Below are positions 56,770-60,894 of a stretch of DNA of 60,894 nucleotides, piece after piece (within the stretch, counting starts at the first letter, position 1; each line of letters begins with the position of its first letter). The translations under genes and the position numbers were made by a program. The DNA comes from a virus: IMG/VR virus record IMGVR_UViG_3300035725_000002, positions 1-60,894 of that record; one strand, given 5' to 3'. The notes beneath the pieces are model-generated. The model was not told where the DNA came from. It worked only from the letters and a program-made list of their open reading frames with translations, and did no database searches.

Positions 56770-57441
56770 ATGGCTGAAGCAAAACAAGATCAAGCGATTA
56801 ACGATCAGTCAACCAGCACAGCGATCAGCGATCCGCCGATCCTGGTGCATAAGGTGGGATCGCTACGTGGTAAGCCTAAATATCTGCCAGGCAAAGGATC
56901 GGGAGTTAAAACGAAATTCCGACACAAGATCCGGCTGACGGATGAGCGCAAGCGGCTGATCTTGACGTATCTTAAGCGCGGATCGTTTATAGACACCGCG
57001 TTTGCTGCGGCTGGTGTGCCCGCGTCAGTATATCGCGGCTGGATCGTTACCGCGCGCGAAGCGCTAAGCCTGGCCGAACAAGGCAAGCGGCTAACTTCTC
57101 ACCGTAAAGCGCTTATAGTCTTTATGTCAGATGTTGAAAAGGCGCAAGCTCAATTTGAACAACGGATGATCGATGTGGTAGCCGGTGCCGCGCACGCTGG
57201 TACATACACCGCAGCCTTAGCGATCCTTGAGCGGCGTTATCCTGATCGGTGGGCCAAACGCGAAGATCAAGCGTCAACGCTCAACGTCAATGTAGGCTTT
57301 AGCTTTGTACAGGTGAGCGGTGACACTGGCCAGCAAACGCCAACTGACGCGCGATCAATCAACCAGGCACCTGATCAGCCGGTGCCGATGTCTCACCAGC
57401 TTACAGCGCCAGGATCGGCTGATCTCTCACCTGGTGAGTGA
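56770..57441 (+). CDS. terS: Probable terminase small subunit
   Basis: 223 aa. A HTH-like part (ERKRLILTYLKRGSFIDTAFAAAGVPASVYRGW, residues about 58-92) followed by a helical segment ending in ALAILERRYPDRWAKREDQ (about 155-174), the typical small-terminase layout. It recognises the packaging site and hands DNA to the large subunit. Unusual: a TAA is directly before the ATG, no Shine-Dalgarno is visible, and 3.2 kb separate it from the large subunit. The N-terminal 45 and C-terminal 35 residues are disordered. Confidence 0.65.
   Translation: MAEAKQDQAINDQSTSTAISDPPILVHKVGSLRGKPKYLPGKGSGVKTKFRHKIRLTDERKRLILTYLKRGSFIDTAFAAAGVPASVYRGWIVTAREALSLAEQGKRLTSHRKALIVFMSDVEKAQAQFEQRMIDVVAGAAHAGTYTAALAILERRYPDRWAKREDQASTLNVNVGFSFVQVSGDTGQQTPTDARSINQAPDQPVPMSHQLTAPGSADLSPGE
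57426..57438. repeat. Palindrome, CTCACCTGGTGAG copy 2
   Basis: CTCACC T GGTGAG over the last codons of the small-terminase gene. See copies 1 and 3-5. Confidence 0.6.
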
Positions 57442-57592
57442 TGGCCGATGCGCACCGCTAGATATAGTGTGATCTCACCAGTGAAACAAACATAATCCGC
57501 GCGCACTAATAGAATCAACACTTTACAGACATAATCGCGTCTGATAACAGTTATTATGAAACACTGATCGCTGGTTTGTTGCACGCGTGAAA

Positions 57593-57640
57593 CTCACCAG
57601 GTAAGCGGCACCGGCACCGGCTGATCGCTTACCTGGTGAG
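57593..57640. repeat. Large inverted repeat
   Basis: CTCACCAGGTAAGCG (57593-57607) and CGCTTACCTGGTGAG (57626-57640) are perfect reverse complements, 15 bases, around an 18-base GC-rich loop made of repeated GCACCGGC. Each arm carries a near copy of the palindrome at 56286 (CTCACCAGGTAAG, CTTACCTGGTGAG). Confidence 0.85.
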
Positions 57641-57744
57641 ACGATCACCGCGCGGAGATCTCACCGGCTGGCCGGTACGTCAACCAGGCACCGATCAGCG
57701 CTCACCGGCACCGGCTGATCGATCCTGGCCGGTAAGCGCTAACT

Positions 57745-57757
57745 TTCACCAGGTGAG
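57745..57757. repeat. Palindrome, TTCACCAGGTGAG copy 5
   Basis: TTCACC A GGTGAG: one mismatch from the family consensus, immediately before the GC-rich GCACCGGC run. Confidence 0.55.
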
Positions 57758-57919
57758 CGCACGCGCGGCACCGGCACCGGCTTTTTTCGAGATCCGCGAG
57801 ACGGCACGCCAAACGCCCGTTGTCACAATGACTCTGGCCCAAAACGGCTGTTTAACAAGCGCCAACACTGTAGGCCCGTAGTCCCCTACCGCGAGAGCAT
57901 AGTACGATCTTGTTGTTAG

Positions 57920-57948
57920 TTGACACTTGCCGCACTTTTCGCTATAAC
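57920..57948 (+). promoter_or_regulatory. Strong sigma-70 promoter
   Basis: TTGACA 57920-57925, 17-base spacer, TATAAC 57943-57948. Two overlapping CATACTAC words (57951-57965) lie on the expected start point and their reverse complement GTAGTATG is at 58026-58033, a possible operator pair. It should drive the gene at 58228. Confidence 0.8.
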
Positions 57949-58227
57949 TCCATACTACATACTACAGTGAGTCTCGTTCATCACTTTTGATTCGATGTTT
58001 ATTGACTCTTTCCACATACATCACCGTAGTATGTACGCTTTTCCATACGAAAGCGCGCGGCCCTAAATCGTTTCAAGTTCAGGCTTTAGCTACGAACAAG
58101 ATCGTACTACACCCTATATACGGCTACCTGGCTGTGGGAGCGCAGATCAGCGAAGCGGGGATCGAGCAATCAAGGCACCGGCTGCACGGCTTCAGGTGCG
58201 TTACATCAGCGAAGAAAGGATCACATA

Positions 58228-58911
58228 ATGAGTCCGCTTGAGATCGATTACTCAGTAGATAAGTTTGAGCGTAACTTCTATCATGGATACAAGCACATCG
58301 ACACCAGAGGTAAGCACTGGTCGCCGTTGTTGTCAGAGGACATTGTACTTGCTCTTGATGTAGCTATGAGCACGCAAGGCATCAATGATGTTACCGTGTT
58401 CATGAAGTTGCTGTATCACATCACCGCGCACCAGACATATCACGTTGCCATTGACGAAGAGGCAACGCTGACGTATCACGGCATCGCGCAGATGCTTGAA
58501 CAAGGCCACGGCAATCCGCGCATCAACAAACTCGAAATGCTGTTGAATGCTTTGGGTGCATCACTGGCGATATGTCGCATTGAGGATCGTGAGAATGACA
58601 CACCGCACTTTGAGGTGCCGCGTGCTTGCTTCTATCAACAGTTGGTGAAGAAAGAGCGCTGGCCGTTGAAAACAGTGATTGAGTTGCTGTTTGAGCATGA
58701 GCTACAGTTTCGCGTCTTTGGTTTGCAGGAAGTGACGGACTGCAACACGATGGCACACTCGCTTGATGTGACGTTCACTGACGCGCAGAAAGAGCCAGAG
58801 ATACGCGCGGTGATTAAGGGCATCGTTGATCTGTCAGCGCTGTTGCGATTCTTCAATGTTCGCGCGCTTACGCGATTGGAGATCCAACCGGCACAACAGA
58901 CGGCTGAATAA
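58228..58911 (+). CDS. Putative regulatory protein
   Basis: 227 aa, AAAGGATCACAT ribosome site. The middle part TYHGIAQMLEQGHGNPRINKLEMLLNALGASLAI resembles the HTH core and linker of HigA/XRE proteins, but incomplete; the rest is helical. It is transcribed from the strong promoter at 57920 and lies just before the hydrolase and lysis-like genes. A regulator is likely but not certain. Confidence 0.55.
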   Translation: MSPLEIDYSVDKFERNFYHGYKHIDTRGKHWSPLLSEDIVLALDVAMSTQGINDVTVFMKLLYHITAHQTYHVAIDEEATLTYHGIAQMLEQGHGNPRINKLEMLLNALGASLAICRIEDRENDTPHFEVPRACFYQQLVKKERWPLKTVIELLFEHELQFRVFGLQEVTDCNTMAHSLDVTFTDAQKEPEIRAVIKGIVDLSALLRFFNVRALTRLEIQPAQQTAE

Positions 58912-58924
58912 GCAATCGTGCCTG

Positions 58925-58954
58925 TTGCGCTGAACGTGGCACCTGTGCTATAAG
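58925..58954 (+). promoter_or_regulatory. Promoter candidate before the hydrolase gene
   Basis: TTGCGC 58925-58930, 18-base spacer, TATAAG 58949-58954. The 132-base gap to the ATG at 59044 has another TATAAG at about 58983 without a good -35. Confidence 0.5.
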
Positions 58955-59043
58955 CCGTCTGAACCGCAGGGCCAGGCCGGTGTATAAGGCATGGGGCAAC
59001 CTGTTGTAAAACGCTTGCCTGGTCTTGTGGGACAATCAGAGCG

Positions 59044-59532
59044 ATGTTACTGGTGATCGATATGCAACCACGCTTCCCTGCTACAAGAGCGGTGATGTCT
59101 AACGTTGCGGAAGAGATCAAGCGAGCAATCGCACGCGACGAATGGATCGTATTCATGAAGGTTGGCCCTGGTCGCGTTGCTTACAGGTTGACAAAGTTGG
59201 TGAAAGACTACCGCAAGTCATGGATGCTCACGAAGTATCGTGATGACGGTGCGGCTGACTTATTCATCGCTCTTACCTGGCGATCAAAAGCTTGGAATGC
59301 GATCACTATAGGCCGCGTGCAGACGATTAAGGTGTGCGGCGTGAACACAGCGGCTTGTGTGTACAGCACGGTGAGAAGTCTTGCCTTGCTGAATGTGAAG
59401 ATTAAGGTGCTCGCTTACGCAACCGCTCAATGCCGTGATGGTTACTCGTACGGGTATAACAAAGCGGCCTTCCATCAGTCACTTCAAGCGATGAATCGCT
59501 TATCTAACGTTCAAGTCATCAGAAAGAGGTGA
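59044..59532 (+). CDS. Isochorismatase-fold cysteine hydrolase
   Basis: 162 aa. Catalytic triad by family: Asp6 in LLVIDMQPRF, Lys64 in WMLTKYRD, Cys105 in CGVNTAACVYSTVRSL. The N-terminal VIDMQ and the VNTAACV motif are typical of nicotinamidase/isochorismatase-like enzymes. It is a little shorter than the family. Substrate unknown: nicotinamide, isochorismate-like or other amide/ether. No obvious partner in the operon. Confidence 0.85.
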   Translation: MLLVIDMQPRFPATRAVMSNVAEEIKRAIARDEWIVFMKVGPGRVAYRLTKLVKDYRKSWMLTKYRDDGAADLFIALTWRSKAWNAITIGRVQTIKVCGVNTAACVYSTVRSLALLNVKIKVLAYATAQCRDGYSYGYNKAAFHQSLQAMNRLSNVQVIRKR

Positions 59533-59538
59533 ATAGCT

Positions 59539-60132
59539 ATGAAACTCATTGCTCGCATCATGTGTGCATTCCTGATTCTGTTCTGTGTTGTCATTACTCA
59601 AGTTGCTTGCGCTCAGAAGAAGCTTGATCAGGCAACGAAAGCATCCGGCACCGTTGCTAAGTACACCGGCGAAGTGATCACAGTCGTCGATGTGCTTTGG
59701 ACAACCGGTGTGATCAAGGATATCAAAGTGAAAGATCTGATCGCGCAGCGCTTGAAAGACTTTTCGATTGCTGGCCGTGACTTCAACGCTTTGATCATCA
59801 AGTATTCGCAACAGTACGGCACCAGCGACGTGCCTTCAACGGTCTGGCGTGACATCATCCAACACTTTGATGACTTGTCGAAGATCTTTGTTGATCTGTT
59901 GTCGAGTATTCCGAAGCTGGCCGGATTGCAGGATTCAACCGCTTTCAAGATGATCAGTGCGGCGGTTGTTACGTTGGCAGATCTCTTCCTCAGTGTGTCC
60001 GGCGTGCGCAAGACGATCTTAAAGCGCTTGATGCCTAACTACAGCGAAGTTGCGGGCCGGTTGCAGCGCATCAAGGATTCGATTGACGATCTACCGTCCG
60101 CAATGCAGCTATACAACGCGCAAGCCGTCTGA
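59539..60132 (+). CDS. Secreted protein or lipoprotein
   Basis: 197 aa. Hydrophobic signal peptide (residues 5-22, ARIMCAFLILFCVVITQV) ends in ACA-Q, which may be a signal peptidase I site (A-C-A) or a weak lipobox (VAC). The body is helical with a hydrophobic segment near 130-150. It may be an outer-membrane spanin-like or superinfection-exclusion protein. Good AGAGGTGAATAG ribosome site. Confidence 0.6.
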   Translation: MKLIARIMCAFLILFCVVITQVACAQKKLDQATKASGTVAKYTGEVITVVDVLWTTGVIKDIKVKDLIAQRLKDFSIAGRDFNALIIKYSQQYGTSDVPSTVWRDIIQHFDDLSKIFVDLLSSIPKLAGLQDSTAFKMISAAVVTLADLFLSVSGVRKTILKRLMPNYSEVAGRLQRIKDSIDDLPSAMQLYNAQAV

Positions 60133-60157
60133 CGGCTGCGAGAAAGGTTGATTGATC

Positions 60158-60391
60158 ATGGACTGGAAGAAGTTTATTAAAGAGGTGATCCCTGTTGCCG
60201 CATCAATGACAGGGAACGCAAGCATTGATTCAGCCGCGAAGCTGTTAGAGGACGCGGTTGATGCTCATCTGACGAATCAAGCCGCGATCAGCGGTAAGAC
60301 GCGTGATGAGTTGCTGCAAGACTACCAGGCGCAATGGCAATCGAACGTCGATGATGCCGATGCGCTGTTGAAGAAAGGCCACGAAGAGTGA
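60158..60391 (+). CDS. Small acidic hypothetical protein
   Basis: 77 aa from ATG 60158 (GAAAGG ribosome site; an in-frame TTG at 60152 is less likely). Helical with acidic end (DDADALLKKGHEE). Lies between a secreted protein and a two-helix membrane protein, so possibly part of a lysis or membrane unit. Confidence 0.5.
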   Translation: MDWKKFIKEVIPVAASMTGNASIDSAAKLLEDAVDAHLTNQAAISGKTRDELLQDYQAQWQSNVDDADALLKKGHEE

Positions 60392-60573
60392 TAAGCACCA
60401 TCATCGTTTTACTTCTGGCGTTGATTCTTCTCTGGCAAGTGATCGTTGCGCAGCGCGCGATGCTCAGCAAGCGGGTATTTGACGCTTTAGCGCTGTTGAT
60501 GGTGATCGCGGCCCTGGCTGTGTTTCTAACAGCGCTTGGAGTGTTTCAGGCACTTCAACGCTACATTCACTGA
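60388..60573 (+). CDS. Two-helix membrane protein (holin candidate)
   Basis: 61 aa from a GTG overlapping the previous stop. Two transmembrane segments (residues about 3-22 and 31-53) with basic ends, a class II holin layout. Position before the terminator and large terminase fits a lysis unit, though no endolysin is recognised. Confidence 0.6.
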   Translation: MISTIIVLLLALILLWQVIVAQRAMLSKRVFDALALLMVIAALAVFLTALGVFQALQRYIH

Positions 60574-60581
60574 CTTTCAGG

Positions 60582-60621
60582 CAATAAGAGCGGTTATAGC
60601 GTCTGCAAACCGCTCTTATTG
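60582..60621 (+). terminator. Perfect 14-base hairpin before the large terminase
   Basis: CAATAAGAGCGGTT (60582-60595) and AACCGCTCTTATTG (60608-60621) pair fully with a 12-base loop. The T-rich end is inside the stem (TCTTATTG), with TGTATTA after. It is 8 bases before the terminase ATG, so it may terminate the upstream operon and mask the terminase start. Confidence 0.75.
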
Positions 60622-60629
60622 TGTATTAG

Positions 60630-60894
60630 ATGCTATCTGCTAATGCGATTACCGGCCAGCAACCACCTGTACGGCCTGTGCTCCGCGAATACCTACCTGA
60701 AGGTGGTCTAAAACTCAACTTACATGAAGGCCAACAGCGCGCATGGCTCAGCAAAGCGCGGTTTGTTGGCATCATCGCTGGATCGCAGAGCGGTAAGACA
60801 TCTTTCGCACCTCATTGGTTGATGCGAGAGATACATAGACGCGGCAACGGCGATTATCTGTACGTCTCATCAACCTTCACACTGCTACAAAAGA
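60630..60894 (+). CDS. terL: Terminase large subunit, 5' part (continues at base 1)
   Basis: First 88 codons of the large terminase: 46 codons before the terminal overlap, then the same bases as 1-127, with the Walker A loop at 60780-60803. TAG at 60627-60629 is directly before the ATG, so this is the earliest start. No Shine-Dalgarno is visible. Joined length about 542 aa. Confidence 0.9.
   Translation, partial: MLSANAITGQQPPVRPVLREYLPEGGLKLNLHEGQQRAWLSKARFVGIIAGSQSGKTSFAPHWLMREIHRRGNGDYLYVSSTFTLLQK
60768..60894. repeat. Direct terminal repeat, right copy
   Basis: Exact copy of bases 1-127. Collapse of this overlap gives a unit genome of 60,767 bp. Confidence 0.95.

Larger units (their letters stand above)
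57442..58227. other. Non-coding control region, 786 bases
   Basis: No gene is supported here. It holds three of the CTCACC(A/T)GGTGAG-type sites (57593, 57628, 57745), a 15-base-arm inverted repeat (57593-57640), a second imperfect GCGCTCACCGG/CCGGTAAGCGC inverted repeat (57698-57739), GCACCGGC repeats, and a strong promoter at 57920. It is the most structured non-coding stretch of the genome and a candidate replication origin or packaging-control region. Confidence 0.65.

Noticed and set aside
54794-57800. CRISPR-like repeats in GC-rich spacers
   Set aside because: Repeats are short palindromic words with no regular spacer length or unique spacers.
57636-57881. Open frame of 81 codons in the control region
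   Set aside because: Covers inverted repeats and GCACCGGC runs, Pro/Arg/Ala-rich low-complexity product, no ribosome site.
57987-58241. Frame before the gene at 58228
   Set aside because: Overlaps promoter and leader; not coding-like and enters the next gene's start in another frame.
1-60894. Cyanobacterial HIP1 signature as explanation for GATC
   Set aside because: GATC occurs in all flank contexts and GCGATCGC is not the main form; no other cyanophage gene is seen.

Overview
The window is a complete or near-complete genome of a tailed double-stranded DNA bacteriophage. The first 127 bases (1-127) are repeated exactly at the end (60768-60894), and the large terminase reading frame runs uninterrupted across the join. 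The contig is therefore circular or circularly permuted, with a unit of about 60,767 bp, and 127 is a usual assembler k-mer length. Nothing resembling host chromosome is present, and I found no tRNA, integrase, CRISPR array or insertion sequence. The host cannot be named from the sequence. Sigma-70-type promoters (TTGACA / TATAAT-like) and good Shine-Dalgarno sites point to an ordinary bacterium, and the secreted protein near the end would fit a Gram-negative one.

Layout. (1) From 60630 across the join to about 22.6 kb, rightward: the virion module. It holds the large terminase, portal, gpF-like minor head protein, scaffold, decoration protein, major capsid protein, neck genes, tail tube, tail assembly chaperone with a probable +1 frameshift, tape measure, and tail tip and fibre genes. 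The layout is that of a long-tailed, non-contractile siphovirus; no sheath was recognised. The module ends with a small membrane/coiled-coil protein and a response-regulator receiver protein. (2) 22.7-44.6 kb, rightward: early and replication genes. These include an SF2 helicase, XRE regulator, AEP-type primase-polymerase, family A DNA polymerase, MazG-like and Nudix hydrolases, GIY-YIG and VRR-NUC nucleases, UvrD-like helicase, SLOG protein, Dam methyltransferase and a Spo11/Topo VI-A-like protein. Many tiny, overlapping, cysteine-rich genes lie between them, several under 60 codons. (3) 44.8-56.5 kb, leftward: an accessory block with a full-length RuvB, a degenerate ComM/YifB-like protein, a GGDEF protein, a Fis-type HTH protein, a DUF932 protein and many small unknowns. 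(4) 56.7-60.6 kb, rightward: probable small terminase, a repeat-rich control region, a putative regulator, an isochorismatase-fold hydrolase, a secreted/lipoprotein candidate and a two-helix membrane protein, closed by a strong hairpin just before the large terminase.

How it fits together. Primase-polymerase, PolA, helicases, a Topo VI-A-like protein and RuvB suggest the phage supplies most of its own replication and recombination machinery. PolA carries Tyr at the position equivalent to E. coli Phe762, and there is no integrase, so a virulent lifestyle is likely. The features most worth a second look are: the RuvB / inactivated-ComM pair; two bacterial signalling domains (REC and GGDEF); a ZZ-type zinc finger in an overlapping 53-codon gene; the prfB-like TAT-CTT-TGA shift site in the tail chaperone; a genome-wide excess of GATC in a phage that carries a Dam methylase; and a family of CTCACC(A/T)GGTGAG palindromes in the control region. 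No endolysin could be recognised.
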